DNA of 64,000 nucleotides from an uncultured Eubacteriales bacterium (GTDB lineage Bacteria; Bacillota; Clostridia; Christensenellales; Aristaeellaceae): NCBI GenBank assembly GCA_902799045.1, contig CADBZH010000002.1, positions 124,001 to 188,000 of the forward strand, read 5' to 3'. Shown piece by piece: positions 1 to 7,627 of this stretch (position 1 is its first letter; each line of letters starts with the position of its first letter). The notes under the pieces were generated by a model. It saw only the letters and a program-made list of their open reading frames with translations, ran no database searches and was not told where the DNA came from. The position numbers and the translations under genes were made by a program.

Positions 1-1
1 C

Positions 2-475
2 ATCGCCCAGCAATACTTCGGCCTTTCGGCATGGGTGGAGCCGTCGGCGGACGCCTGGCTCAGCGATTCCGTGAGCGCGTATGTGGCTTGGCTGCTCCTG
101 GAGGCACGGGAGGGCCACAGCGCGTTCCTGGAGGCCATCAATCGCGATTGGGTGAGCGCGCTGCAACAGACCGTGCCCGGCGGGCTGCGCATGACCAGCG
201 ACGCCGCGTTGTTCAACGCCCGGGAATACGACCTTGTGGTGCTCAAGCGCGGCGCGGTGGTGCTGCACGAGCTGCGCGAGGCCATGGGGCTGGAGGGCCT
301 GCTCGCGGGCCTGAAAAACTTCCATGAAATGGGAAGAATGGGGAAGACCCTTGCGGAAATGGACCTCGTCGCCGCCATGGACGCTGTCGACGGCGGCTCC
401 TGGGAGGCATTTTTGACCGACTGGGTGTTCAACGTGGGCGACTACGCGAATCAGATGATCGACTGGTTTGAATAA
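2..475 (+). CDS. M1-family-like metallopeptidase, C-terminal fragment, probably inactive
   Basis: The gene enters from the left edge and the frame is open from base 2 to a TAA at 473-475. The first codons read IAQQYFGLSAW and are followed by WLSDSVSAY. In M1 gluzincin aminopeptidases the matching stretches are (HE)IAHQWFG and WLxEGLAxY, so the alignment is good but the second zinc His is Gln here and the distal zinc Glu is Asp. The remainder is helical, as in the M1 C-terminal part. The first HE pair lies outside the window and cannot be checked. I infer a zinc-poor or catalytically dead relative. The family call is moderately sure because only about 157 codons are visible. Confidence 0.6.
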   Translation: MAQQYFGLSAWVEPSADAWLSDSVSAYVAWLLLEAREGHSAFLEAINRDWVSALQQTVPGGLRMTSDAALFNAREYDLVVLKRGAVVLHELREAMGLEGLLAGLKNFHEMGRMGKTLAEMDLVAAMDAVDGGSWEAFLTDWVFNVGDYANQMIDWFE

Positions 476-707
476 AAAGGCTCTTCATGAAAAGCTGTGG
501 GATGAAACCGGGCAATCCACAGATTGTTTCGTTTTCATGCCGAATGTGTACAAAATGTACAGATCCTTCGCTTCGCTCGTGATGACAGCGTATCGAAATC
601 CCTGTCATCCTGAGCGCAGCGAAGGATTTGTGCGTATGATGGGCGAACTACATTTCGTTCATTTCCCAAGTATCCGTGAAGAGCAAAACAAACCGACGTC
701 GGTATAT
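476..707. other. Intergenic gap with palindromic repeat, no gene seen
   Basis: The 232-bp stretch lies between two convergent genes. It holds copy 1 of the dispersed palindromic repeat (558-632). Open frames crossing it continue antisense through the next gene and have no ribosome-binding site. Confidence 0.7.
558..632. repeat. Dispersed palindromic repeat PR1, copy 1
   Basis: Two imperfectly complementary arms of about 30 bp (558-587 and 603-632) contain the cores GATCCTTCGCTTCGCTC and GAGCGCAGCGAAGGAT, separated by about 15 bp. The same unit recurs at 38061-38135 and 57848-57920. This copy has several arm mismatches, so it is the most decayed of the three. Confidence 0.85.
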
Positions 708-1661
708 TTAATGCCCTCCGAGCGACATGCCCTCCTGTTCGGTCAGGCCGTCGCGCGCCATCATCGTCTCCAGCACCGAGATGTCGGTCTCCACGTCGAT
801 CGCTTCGGTCCGGAACAGGCGGTCCTGCTGCTTCTCAAAGGCGTGGGTGAGGGTGTCCAGCACGTCCTCGATCTTTTTCCTGGAAGCCTGGATGTTCTCG
901 CCCTGATAGCTCTGCTTTTCCATCAGGCTGTAGGATTTCAGCAGCTTGAGGGTGGTCGGCAGGTAGTAGTTCATGAATTTTCGCACTTCCTCGGTGTGCT
1001 CCGGCTTTTCCTGCACCACGCGGAAGATGCTGGCGGTCAACTCGCCGATGCGGTCGATTCGATCGGAGACGGCGCTGTCTTCGATCTCGTCGTTCAGATG
1101 GCGGATCTCCCGCAGCTTGGCCTCAAAATCCTCGCTCTCCATGCCGGTCTTGCGGAGATCGGACGCCTTGCGCTTCGGCTCGGGCGCTTCTTCCTGCGCC
1201 TTTTGGGCCTGCTTCGCCGTCGCTTCGGCCACGGTGCGGGCGCGATCCTCCGCGTTGACAAACACGTTGACCACGGGCCCCTGGGCCTGCGGCGCTTCCT
1301 GCCGGACCGACCCCATGTGAAGCGTCATGTGGCTGCGGTCGATGTAGGCGTTTCCGTCGATCATGCCCTCGTCGATCATGGTCTGCAGGCCGCTGGCCAC
1401 CTCGCTGGTGGACAGGCCCATCTCCGCCGCCAGGCCGCGGATGCTCACCGTGTCGCGGGAAACGATCGCGTTGGCATAGCGCCGGAACAGCTTATAGCGC
1501 TTGCGGAGCGTCTCGTTGCGAAGCCGCCTGTACAGCAAAACGCCGCCGACCACCTTCGTGATGAATTCGGGGATGCAGAACAGTATGATGATCGCCAGGA
1601 AGCTCGGCCCGGTGGGCGGATCTTCGGGAATGCGGATATTGCCAATTTTGTATTTTGACAT
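708..1661 (-). CDS. XpaC-like (5-bromo-4-chloroindolyl phosphate hydrolysis family) membrane protein
   Basis: The 317-aa product has an N-terminal hydrophobic segment (about residues 20-42, rich in I, L, F and V), a short winged-helix-like stretch, a charged Ala/Glu/Lys linker, and a C-terminal helical domain containing FMNYYLPTTLKLLKSY and a later GENI. That C-terminal signature is typical of the XpaC family. The family's biochemical role is not established; some members sit beside TelA-type tellurite-resistance genes, but none is visible here. The start is the ATG at 1661, because a GAGGT at 1671-1675 lies 9 nt upstream; the GTG at 1670 directly abuts that site. The gene appears monocistronic with its own promoter. 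Confidence 0.7.
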   Translation of the reverse strand: MSKYKIGNIRIPEDPPTGPSFLAIIILFCIPEFITKVVGGVLLYRRLRNETLRKRYKLFRRYANAIVSRDTVSIRGLAAEMGLSTSEVASGLQTMIDEGMIDGNAYIDRSHMTLHMGSVRQEAPQAQGPVVNVFVNAEDRARTVAEATAKQAQKAQEEAPEPKRKASDLRKTGMESEDFEAKLREIRHLNDEIEDSAVSDRIDRIGELTASIFRVVQEKPEHTEEVRKFMNYYLPTTLKLLKSYSLMEKQSYQGENIQASRKKIEDVLDTLTHAFEKQQDRLFRTEAIDVETDISVLETMMARDGLTEQEGMSLGGH

Positions 1662-1683
1662 TTTATTCACACCTCATGCGCAG

Positions 1684-1712
1684 ATTATACCATAGACCCG
1701 ACGGTCATTCAA
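1684..1712 (-). promoter_or_regulatory. Sigma-A-type promoter of the XpaC-like gene
   Basis: On the minus strand TTGAAT (1712-1707) and TATAAT (1689-1684) are separated by 17 bp. The predicted leader to the ATG at 1661 is short and contains the GAGGT site. Confidence 0.75.
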
Positions 1713-1787
1713 GGGCACGTCGATTAAAAACCGCGCCGTAACTGCTCAAAAACCGTTCTTGCGGCCCCGAAAACCGCGCCTTTTGGG

Positions 1788-1816
1788 TTGACGGCGCGTC
1801 GGCAATCGGTTAAAAT
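1788..1816 (+). promoter_or_regulatory. Sigma-A-type promoter of the small TECTGL protein gene
   Basis: TTGACG (1788-1793) and TAAAAT (1811-1816) are spaced by 17 bp and lie about 55 bp upstream of the ATG at 1871. Confidence 0.7.
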
Positions 1817-1870
1817 ATAGTTATACAAACGCCTTCGAACGGACAAAATGTCCAATGGGAGGTGATTTGC

Positions 1871-2050
1871 ATGAAGGAAGCGAACCGCGATCCGTTCTCC
1901 GGCTCGGAGACGGTCGCGTCCAGCACGGAGTGCACCGGCCTGATGCCGGCGCTGCCGCGGGACGAGGAAGCGGACGCCGCCAGCGCCGCACTCTACGCCA
2001 TTCACGACGCAAAGGGCGCGCGAGGAAAGCTGTACCGGAAAAAGAAGTGA
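1871..2050 (+). CDS. Small conserved hypothetical protein (TECTGLMP motif), 59 aa
   Basis: The ATG at 1871 has a strong GGGAGGTG site (1857-1864) 6 nt upstream and a good promoter behind it, so the gene is real despite its size. The product has the central motif TECTGLMPALPRDEE, an Ala-rich stretch and a basic tail ending in KLYRKKK. I recall similar small proteins in Clostridia carrying a TECTGL-P core, but none with a known role. A GC-rich hairpin without a T tract lies at about 2062-2087, so read-through into the RNase/barstar pair is possible. Confidence 0.65.
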   Translation: MKEANRDPFSGSETVASSTECTGLMPALPRDEEADAASAALYAIHDAKGARGKLYRKKK

Positions 2051-2106
2051 CGCGAAAGAAGCGGCGGCGGAGCGCCTTCGCCGCCGAATAAGGGGAGGGA
2101 TTACCC

Positions 2107-2649
2107 GTGCAAAGGCATCTCAGGCGCCTGATGGCGCTGCTGATGGCGCTGCTCCTGGCGCTTTCGGCGGTGACGGCGGCCGTCGCGGAGGATTGGCGCG
2201 ACCTGCTCCGCGGCCTCTATGGCCTGTCAGACGACTATGACGGCGGTGACGCGGCCTATGAGGACGACGGATCGCAGGAGGCTGCTTTGACGCCGGAGGA
2301 CTTTGAACTGCCGGTGACAGACCCGCAGCAGATCGTCAACTACCTGGCCTTGTTCGGCGAGCTGCCGGAGAACTTCATCACGAAGAAGGAGGCCAAGGCC
2401 CTGGGGTGGGACAGCCGGTACAACTATGTAGGCGAAGTGGCCCCGGGCAAGAGCATCGGCGGCGACCGCTTCGGCAACTACGAAGGCCAGCTCCCGGAAG
2501 AAAAGGGCCGCACCTGGTATGAGTGCGACGCGAACTACCGGGGCAGGAAGCGGAGCGCGGAACGGGTGCTGTTCAGCTCCGACGGCCTGTACTATTACAC
2601 CGACGACCACTACCAGACCTTTACAGAGATGTTCCCGGAGGCGTATTAG
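2107..2649 (+). CDS. Secreted barnase-type guanyl-preferring ribonuclease
   Basis: The 180-aa product starts at a GTG preceded by GGGAGGGA. Residues 1-27 form a signal peptide (basic start, then a leucine run, ending AVAE). An acidic linker (41-60) is followed by a barnase-like domain (about 70-180). The barnase catalytic residues are all recognisable: Glu139 in TWYECDANY, Arg153 in ERVLFSSD and His168 in DHYQTFTEM. The fold motif APGKSIGGD is also present. The expected activity is extracellular RNA cleavage to 2',3'-cyclic phosphates. Its inhibitor gene starts at the base after its stop codon (TAG then ATG), as expected for a toxic enzyme that must be neutralised in the cytosol. Confidence 0.93.
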   Translation: MQRHLRRLMALLMALLLALSAVTAAVAEDWRDLLRGLYGLSDDYDGGDAAYEDDGSQEAALTPEDFELPVTDPQQIVNYLALFGELPENFITKKEAKALGWDSRYNYVGEVAPGKSIGGDRFGNYEGQLPEEKGRTWYECDANYRGRKRSAERVLFSSDGLYYYTDDHYQTFTEMFPEAY

Positions 2650-2898
2650 ATGATTGTATTGGATGGGGCGCGCATGGACAGCCGCGCCGGCCTGCACGCG
2701 GAATTGCGGGAAAAGCTGTCCCTGCCGGACTATTACGGCAACAATCTGGACGCCCTGAACGATTGCCTGGGCGAGCTTGGCGAGCGCCAGCTGGTGGTGA
2801 TCGAGAGCGCCGGGGCGCTGCTGGAGGCGGACGCGGCCTATGCCGCGCGCCTCTTGAGGGTGTTTTCCGATAACGGCATGCAGGTGCTGCTGGATTGA
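2650..2898 (+). CDS. Barstar-family ribonuclease inhibitor
   Basis: The 82-aa product contains LPDYYGNNLDALNDCL, the barstar interface helix that carries the two aspartates which fill the RNase active site. It begins directly after the ribonuclease stop codon, so the pair is translationally linked. It has no signal peptide, which fits a cytoplasmic inhibitor that protects the producer before the RNase is exported. The short Ala-rich C-terminal helix and final beta strand match the family length of about 90 aa. Confidence 0.93.
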   Translation: MIVLDGARMDSRAGLHAELREKLSLPDYYGNNLDALNDCLGELGERQLVVIESAGALLEADAAYAARLLRVFSDNGMQVLLD

Positions 2899-2923
2899 AC
2901 AATACACGATGGAGGATTACACT

Positions 2924-3637
2924 ATGAGCAACATTCCGACTCCCCACATCAACGCCCCGGAGGGCGCGTTTGCCCGCACCGTGCTGATACCGGGCGATCC
3001 GCTTCGCGCGAAATTCATCGCTGAAACCTATCTGAAGAATGCGGAGCTGGTGAACAACGTTCGCGGCGTTCAGGGCTATACCGGCGAATACAACGGCAAG
3101 CGCGTCTCCGTGATGGCTTCCGGCATGGGCATGCCGGCAATCGGCATCTATTCCTATGAGCTGTTCAACTTCTACGGCGTGGAAAACATCATCCGCATCG
3201 GCTCCGCCGGCGCGCTGACGGACAAGCTGCACCTGCGCGACGTGGTGGCCGCCATGAGCGCCTACACCGATTCCAACTACGGCGCCTCCTTCGCCTTCAA
3301 CGGCACCCTCGCGCCCTGCTGCTCCTACAAGCTGCTCACCGAGGCGGCGGCCGCGGCGGAAAAGCTGGGCCAGCATCTGGTGCCCGGCCCGATCTGCTCC
3401 AGCGATGCCTTCTACGGCCAGGGTGATTACAGCGCCACGCCGATCCTGCAAAAGCTGGGCGTGCTTTGCGTGGAGATGGAAGCCTACGCGCTCTACCTGA
3501 ACGCCGCCGCCGCCGGGAAGAACGCGCTGGCGCTGCTGACGATCTCCGACAGCCTGGTGACCGGCGAGAGCCTGCCCGCCGAGGATCGGCAGAACACCTT
3601 TACGAAGATGATGGAGATCGCGCTGGAAATCGCGTAG
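2924..3637 (+). CDS. deoD: Purine nucleoside phosphorylase, DeoD type
   Basis: The 237-aa enzyme splits purine (deoxy)nucleosides with phosphate to give the free base and (deoxy)ribose-1-phosphate. Seen motifs are the phosphate loop VLIPGDPLRAKFIAE, GMGMPAIGIYSYEL, RIGSAGAL, and the active-site ISDSLVTGE with the base-protonating Asp. The start is ATG 2924 because GGAGG (2911-2915) is 8 nt upstream, whereas the ATG at 2909 overlaps that site. It lies 25 bp after barstar, so the secreted RNase, its inhibitor and a nucleoside-salvage enzyme may be co-transcribed. A nucleic-acid scavenging role for the group is inference. Confidence 0.95.
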   Translation: MSNIPTPHINAPEGAFARTVLIPGDPLRAKFIAETYLKNAELVNNVRGVQGYTGEYNGKRVSVMASGMGMPAIGIYSYELFNFYGVENIIRIGSAGALTDKLHLRDVVAAMSAYTDSNYGASFAFNGTLAPCCSYKLLTEAAAAAEKLGQHLVPGPICSSDAFYGQGDYSATPILQKLGVLCVEMEAYALYLNAAAAGKNALALLTISDSLVTGESLPAEDRQNTFTKMMEIALEIA

Positions 3638-3649
3638 GCCAAATAAAAC

Positions 3650-3678
3650 GAGCGACGGATACCGTCGCTCATTTTTTT
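3650..3678. terminator. Bidirectional terminator between deoD and trmO
   Basis: The stem GAGCGACGG (3650-3658) and CCGTCGCTC (3662-3670) is followed by ATTTTTTT on the plus strand and by GTTTTATTT on the minus strand. The trmO stop codon (3669-3671) sits inside the stem. Confidence 0.9.
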
Positions 3679-4361
3679 GTCAGGGCTTCGACCTCAACGA
3701 CCCTGAGCACCTCGCCGTCCACCACGAACCGCACGTCAAACCCTGCGAACTCGACGCCGTAGTGCCGGGCGTCCGCCTCGTGTCGATAGCCGGGGCGGGG
3801 GTCCTGGGCCAGCACCTCTATCAGCGCCTCCCGCTTCTCCCCGGGAATCCTGTCCAGCAGCGCCGCCGGGAAATCCACCGACAGTCGGGCGTAATCGATC
3901 CGGTCGGTGAATCCGCCGGCGGCGTCCGGATGGCTGTCCACATAGGGCAGGTAGGGCTTGATGTCATAGATCGGCGTGCCGTCCAGCAGGTCGGCCCCGG
4001 CCACGCGCAGCACCGGCCCGCTGGGCGTGTGCCATTCCACCTTCTCCAGCTTTACGCACGACAGCCCCAACGGGTTCGGGCGAAAGGGCGAGCGCGTGGC
4101 GAACACGCCCACGCGCCGATTGCCGCCCAGCCTCGGCGGCTTGACGGTGGGGGAGAAGCGCTCCGTCACGGACTTGGAGAATTGCCAGATCAGCCACAGG
4201 TGGCTGTAGCCTTCGATGCCACGAAGCGCGCTGGCGTCGCGATACTTTTCGGTGAACACGATCTCGCCCTTCAGCGCGTCGACCAGCCCGCTCTGGCGGG
4301 GAATGCCGAACTTTGAGGGAAAATCGGTGTGGATATGGGCGATCACGTCCAGTGTCTGCAT
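3669..4361 (-). CDS. trmO: tRNA m6t6A37 methyltransferase TrmO (TsaA/YaeB family)
   Basis: The 230-aa protein has the TsaA-fold signatures: an N-terminal IAHIHTDFPSKFGIPRQSG, GYSHLWLIWQF, the SAM-binding stretch FATRSPFRPNPLGLS, and DLLDGTPIYDIKPYLPYVD. TrmO N6-methylates t6A at position 37 of ANN-decoding tRNAs using S-adenosylmethionine. The C-terminal part (about 165-230) is the usual extension. The gene converges on deoD and shares its terminator. The assignment is by motif; substrate specificity is inferred from the family. Confidence 0.88.
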   Translation of the reverse strand: MQTLDVIAHIHTDFPSKFGIPRQSGLVDALKGEIVFTEKYRDASALRGIEGYSHLWLIWQFSKSVTERFSPTVKPPRLGGNRRVGVFATRSPFRPNPLGLSCVKLEKVEWHTPSGPVLRVAGADLLDGTPIYDIKPYLPYVDSHPDAAGGFTDRIDYARLSVDFPAALLDRIPGEKREALIEVLAQDPRPGYRHEADARHYGVEFAGFDVRFVVDGEVLRVVEVEALTKK

Positions 4362-4401
4362 GATGACGCCCCCTGTTCATCGCCGTGTGCGCATGAATCC
4401 G

Positions 4402-5274
4402 TTATCTTTCCTTTCCCAGGAAGAACAGCGCCACCGTGCCGGGGCCAGAATGCGCGCCGATGACCGGACCGACGTAGGAGATCACCACGTCCTTCACGTT
4501 GAAGCGGCTGCGCATGATGTCTGCCAGGAAGTTGGCGTCGTCGAGGCAGTCGCCGTGAGAGATGAAGACGGTCTGCTCCTCGAGGTTTTCTCCCAATTGG
4601 CTCGCCTTTTCCGCCAGCGCCCGGATGGAGGCCTTGCGGCCGCGGGCGGTGTCCACCTTGATCAGATGCCCCTCGTTGTCCACGTGCATCACGGGCTTGA
4701 TGCTGAGCATGCTGCCCACCACCGCCGTCGCGCCGGAGATGCGCCCGCCGCGCTTGAGGAACATCAGATCGTCGATGGTGAACCAGTGGCACAGGTGCAG
4801 CTTCGTGGCCTCCACGAAATCGCGCACCTCCTCGATGCTCGCGCCGGCCTGCTTCTTCTGCCAGGCGTGCCACACCAGGAGCCCCTGTCCCATGGAGGCG
4901 CACAGGGAATCCACCGCGTAGATCCTGCGTTCCGGATACTTTTCTGTCAGCTCCCTCGCCGCCAGCGCGCCGGCGTTGAAGGTGCCGCTGAGGCCGGAGG
5001 AGAAGCCGATGTACAGCACGTCCTTCCCTTCGCTCAAGAGGCCTTCCATGGGCCCCATGAAGTCGTTCATGTTTACCGCGGAGGTCTTGGCCGGGCACTT
5101 CGTGCGCAGCTTGGCATAGATTTCAGCAAAGGAAATCTCCCGCTCGTCCAGATAATTGGTGTACTTCTGGCCGTCCACGTCCACGTACAGCGGGAGCACC
5201 GTCAGCTCCATCTGTTCGGCCAGGGAAGCGGGAAGATCGCAGGAAGAGTCCGTCATGATGACAAATTCGCTCAT
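4402..5274 (-). CDS. DegV family fatty-acid-binding protein
   Basis: The 290-aa product begins with FVIMTDSSCDLP, the DegV signature, and contains SSGLSGTFNAG and LKRGGRISG in the expected order. DegV/FakB proteins bind a fatty acid and can present it to a fatty acid kinase (FakA); no fakA is visible nearby. The start is ATG 5274 because GGAGG at 5283-5287 is 8 nt upstream; an ATG at 5280 is only 2 nt from that site. It has its own promoter and a leader of about 25 nt. Confidence 0.92.
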   Translation of the reverse strand: MSEFVIMTDSSCDLPASLAEQMELTVLPLYVDVDGQKYTNYLDEREISFAEIYAKLRTKCPAKTSAVNMNDFMGPMEGLLSEGKDVLYIGFSSGLSGTFNAGALAARELTEKYPERRIYAVDSLCASMGQGLLVWHAWQKKQAGASIEEVRDFVEATKLHLCHWFTIDDLMFLKRGGRISGATAVVGSMLSIKPVMHVDNEGHLIKVDTARGRKASIRALAEKASQLGENLEEQTVFISHGDCLDDANFLADIMRSRFNVKDVVISYVGPVIGAHSGPGTVALFFLGKER

Positions 5275-5307
5275 TGTCATTGCCTCCTTCGGGTCCGTTC
5301 TCCATTC

Positions 5308-5336
5308 ATTATAACATGAATTCACGCCACTGTCGC
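5308..5336 (-). promoter_or_regulatory. Promoter of the degV gene
   Basis: Minus-strand GCGACA (5336-5331) and TATAAT (5313-5308) are spaced by 17 bp. The -35 matches consensus at four of six positions. Confidence 0.65.
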
Positions 5337-5428
5337 CCGTTTTCGCCGGATTTAAAACTTATTTAATTTGATCGCGTGTAATACAAACCCCGGCTGTCAG
5401 TTCACGCAAAATTTTCCCTGAAAAGGTA

Positions 5429-5457
5429 TTGCATTTGATAGCTCGTTGTGCTATAAT
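5429..5457 (+). promoter_or_regulatory. Promoter of tRNA-Ser
   Basis: TTGCAT (5429-5434) and a perfect TATAAT (5452-5457) are spaced by 17 bp, about 50 bp upstream of the tRNA 5' end. Confidence 0.85.
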
Positions 5458-5513
5458 ATCATGCGTTGACTGATTCGGAACTGACCCTTCCGGATCGCAA
5501 AACTGAATATCGT

Positions 5514-5606
5514 GGAGAAGTCGCCTAGCTTGGTCGAGGGCGCACGACTGGAAATCGTGTAGGCGTCAAAAGCGTCTCGAGGGTTCGAATCCCTCCTTCT
5601 CCGCCA
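5514..5606 (+). tRNA. tRNA-Ser (anticodon GGA)
   Basis: The 93-nt gene has a seven-base acceptor stem (GGAGAAG with CTTCTCC), an anticodon loop CTGGAAA with GGA in the middle, a long variable arm typical of serine tRNAs, the T-loop GGTTCGAATCC, discriminator G, and an encoded CCA (5604-5606). Confidence 0.97.
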
Positions 5607-5611
5607 TACTG

Positions 5612-5635
5612 AAGGACCCGAAAGGGTCCTTTTTG
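5612..5635 (+). terminator. Intrinsic terminator of tRNA-Ser
   Basis: The hairpin AGGACCC-GAAA-GGGTCCT (5613-5630) is followed by TTTT directly after the tRNA CCA end. Confidence 0.9.
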
Positions 5636-5641
5636 CGTGGT

Positions 5642-5664
5642 GAGAAGGAGGGATTCGAACCCTC
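5642..5664 (-). repeat. Inverted 23-bp copy of the tRNA-Ser 3' end
   Basis: The reverse complement of 5642-5664 is identical over 23 nt to tRNA positions 5579-5601, which cover the T arm and most of the acceptor 3' strand. It starts 8 bp after the terminator. The T arm is itself partly palindromic, which inflates inverted matches, but the acceptor-strand part is not. Confidence 0.75.
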
Positions 5665-5715
5665 CTTATAACATCGGCGTGAATGACACAACACTCGTTT
5701 TTTAACATCATGGCG

Positions 5716-5744
5716 TTGAAGCGGCGATGGAATCGTGATAGAAT
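5716..5744 (+). promoter_or_regulatory. Promoter of the radical SAM operon
   Basis: TTGAAG (5716-5721) and TAGAAT (5739-5744) are spaced by 17 bp, about 40 bp upstream of the first gene. Confidence 0.6.
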
Positions 5745-5782
5745 TACAGTGCATTGGTTTATATATTGTGGGAGGGATGGCC

Positions 5783-7627
5783 TTGTCCCTGTCTGATCGC
5801 ATCGAAAAGCTGCTGATGAGCGTGCAGAAGCCGGTTCGGTATATGGGCGGCGAATTCAACGCCGTGATGAAGGAAGCGGATTCGGTGGAAGTGCGCTATG
5901 CCTTCCTGTTTCCGGACACCTACGAGGTGGGCATGAGCCATCTGGGCATGAAGATACTCTACCATGCCATCAACGCCCGCGAAGACGCCTGGTGCGAGCG
6001 GGTGTTTTCCCCGTGGGTGGACATGGCGGAGCTGATGCGCCGGGACGGCATCCCGCTGTTCTCGCTGGAATCGAGGACGCCGGTGAAGGACTTCGACCTG
6101 CTCGGCATCACGCTGCAATACGAGATGAGCTTCACCAACATCCTGGAGGCGCTGGACCTGGCGGGGATCCCGCTGCGCCGGGAGGATCGCACGGAGGCGG
6201 ACCCCTTTGTGATCGTCGGCGGCCCGTGCGCCTTCAACCCGGAGCCGCTCGCGCCGTTTGTGGACCTGGTGGCCCTCGGCGACGGCGAAGAGGAGACCCA
6301 GCAGACCATTGACGTCTACAAGGAATGGAAAAAGAGCGGCCTGCCTCGGGAGGAATACCTTCGGATGGCGTCGAAGATTCCCGGCATCTATGTGCCGTCG
6401 TTCTATGACGTGACCTACAACGAAGACGGCACGGTCCACGCCGTTGCGCCCAAACAGGGAAGCGATGCGCCGGCGGTCGTGATGAAGGCTATGTTGAAGG
6501 ACCTCGACAGCGCCGTCTATCCTGAAAAGCTGATCGTGCCCTACGGCGAGATCGTGCACAACCGCATCATGCTGGAAATCTTCCGCGGCTGCACCCGCGG
6601 CTGCCGCTTCTGCCAGGCGGGCATGATCTATCGCCCCATCCGCGAGCGGAGCATCGACCACCTGATGGAGATGGCCGACAAGCTGGTCTCCTCTACGGGC
6701 TATGACGAGATTTCGCTGATGAGCCTCTCCAGCGGCGACTATTCCTGCCTGCCGGAGCTGGCCCACCGAATGGTGGAAAGGTTCGCGTCGCGAAGGGTGC
6801 GCATCGCGCTGCCCTCCCAGCGCATCGACAACGTGCTCACCGACACGCTGAAGGAGACCCAGAAGGTGAAGAAGACGGCTCTGACGCTGGCCCCCGAGGC
6901 GGGCACCCAGCGTCTGCGCGACGTCATCAACAAGGGCGTCACCGAGGAGGACCTCATGCGCTCCGTCACCGATGCCTTCGACCAGGGCTGGTCCGCCGTG
7001 AAGCTGTACTTCATGCTCGGCCTGCCCACCGAGACGGACGAGGACGTGCTGGGCATCGCCGATCTGGCTGAGAAGGTGCGCCGCTGCTATTTCTCGATCC
7101 CCAAGGAGCGCCGTGCCCCGGGACTGAGAATCACGGTCAGCGCCTCGGTATTCGTGCCGAAGAACGACACGCCCTTCCAGTGGTCCGGCCAGCTGGACTA
7201 CGACGCCGTGGTGCGCCGCCAGCAGCTGCTGAGGAACGCGCTGAACCGGCTCAAGGGCGTCGATTTCAAGTATCACGCGCCGGACATCAGCTATATCGAA
7301 GCCGTGTTCGCCCGGGGCGACCGAAGGCTTGGCGAGGCGCTGGAGCGCGCCTGGCGGCTGGGATGCCGGATGGACGGCTGGAGCGACCAGTTCCGGTATG
7401 ACCTCTGGCTGCGCGCGTTTGAGGAGTGCGGGCTCGACCCGGATTTTTACGCTACGCGCGAGCGACCGCTCGACGAGGTTTTCCCTTGGGATCACCTAGA
7501 CTGCGGCGTGACGAAGGAATACCTGCTGCGCGAGTGGGCGAAGGCCCGGCGCGCGGAATGCACCCGCGACTGCCGCAAGGGCTGCACCGGCTGCGGCATG
7601 AAGCGCTATGAGGGGGCCTGCGTATGA
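5783..7627 (+). CDS. TIGR03960-family radical SAM protein
   Basis: The product of about 614 aa has an N-terminal B12-binding-like region (PDTYEVGMSHLG, then VGGPCAFNPEPL), a radical SAM core with CTRGCRFCQ (CxxxCxxC, about residue 270) that binds a 4Fe-4S cluster, and a C-terminal part ending in a Cys-rich CRKGCTGCGMK. The layout matches the TIGR03960 family, whose reaction is unknown. It overlaps the next gene by ATGA; that pairing and the RNase G that follows are a recurrent arrangement in Firmicutes. The start is uncertain: GGGAGGG abuts an ATG at 5777 but is 6 nt from a TTG at 5783, which I prefer. Confidence 0.87.
   Translation: MSLSDRIEKLLMSVQKPVRYMGGEFNAVMKEADSVEVRYAFLFPDTYEVGMSHLGMKILYHAINAREDAWCERVFSPWVDMAELMRRDGIPLFSLESRTPVKDFDLLGITLQYEMSFTNILEALDLAGIPLRREDRTEADPFVIVGGPCAFNPEPLAPFVDLVALGDGEEETQQTIDVYKEWKKSGLPREEYLRMASKIPGIYVPSFYDVTYNEDGTVHAVAPKQGSDAPAVVMKAMLKDLDSAVYPEKLIVPYGEIVHNRIMLEIFRGCTRGCRFCQAGMIYRPIRERSIDHLMEMADKLVSSTGYDEISLMSLSSGDYSCLPELAHRMVERFASRRVRIALPSQRIDNVLTDTLKETQKVKKTALTLAPEAGTQRLRDVINKGVTEEDLMRSVTDAFDQGWSAVKLYFMLGLPTETDEDVLGIADLAEKVRRCYFSIPKERRAPGLRITVSASVFVPKNDTPFQWSGQLDYDAVVRRQQLLRNALNRLKGVDFKYHAPDISYIEAVFARGDRRLGEALERAWRLGCRMDGWSDQFRYDLWLRAFEECGLDPDFYATRERPLDEVFPWDHLDCGVTKEYLLREWAKARRAECTRDCRKGCTGCGMKRYEGACV

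Noticed and set aside
468-1658. 396-codon plus-strand frame across the PR1 repeat and the XpaC-like gene
   Set aside because: It is antisense to a gene with promoter and ribosome site and runs through a dispersed repeat.
2909-2923. Upstream ATG start for deoD at 2909
   Set aside because: That ATG overlaps the GGAGG site; the ATG at 2924 has correct spacing and begins the conserved N-terminus.
5759-7495. 578-codon minus-strand frame opposite the radical SAM gene
   Set aside because: The plus-strand protein has an intact CxxxCxxC and family motifs; the reverse frame has none.
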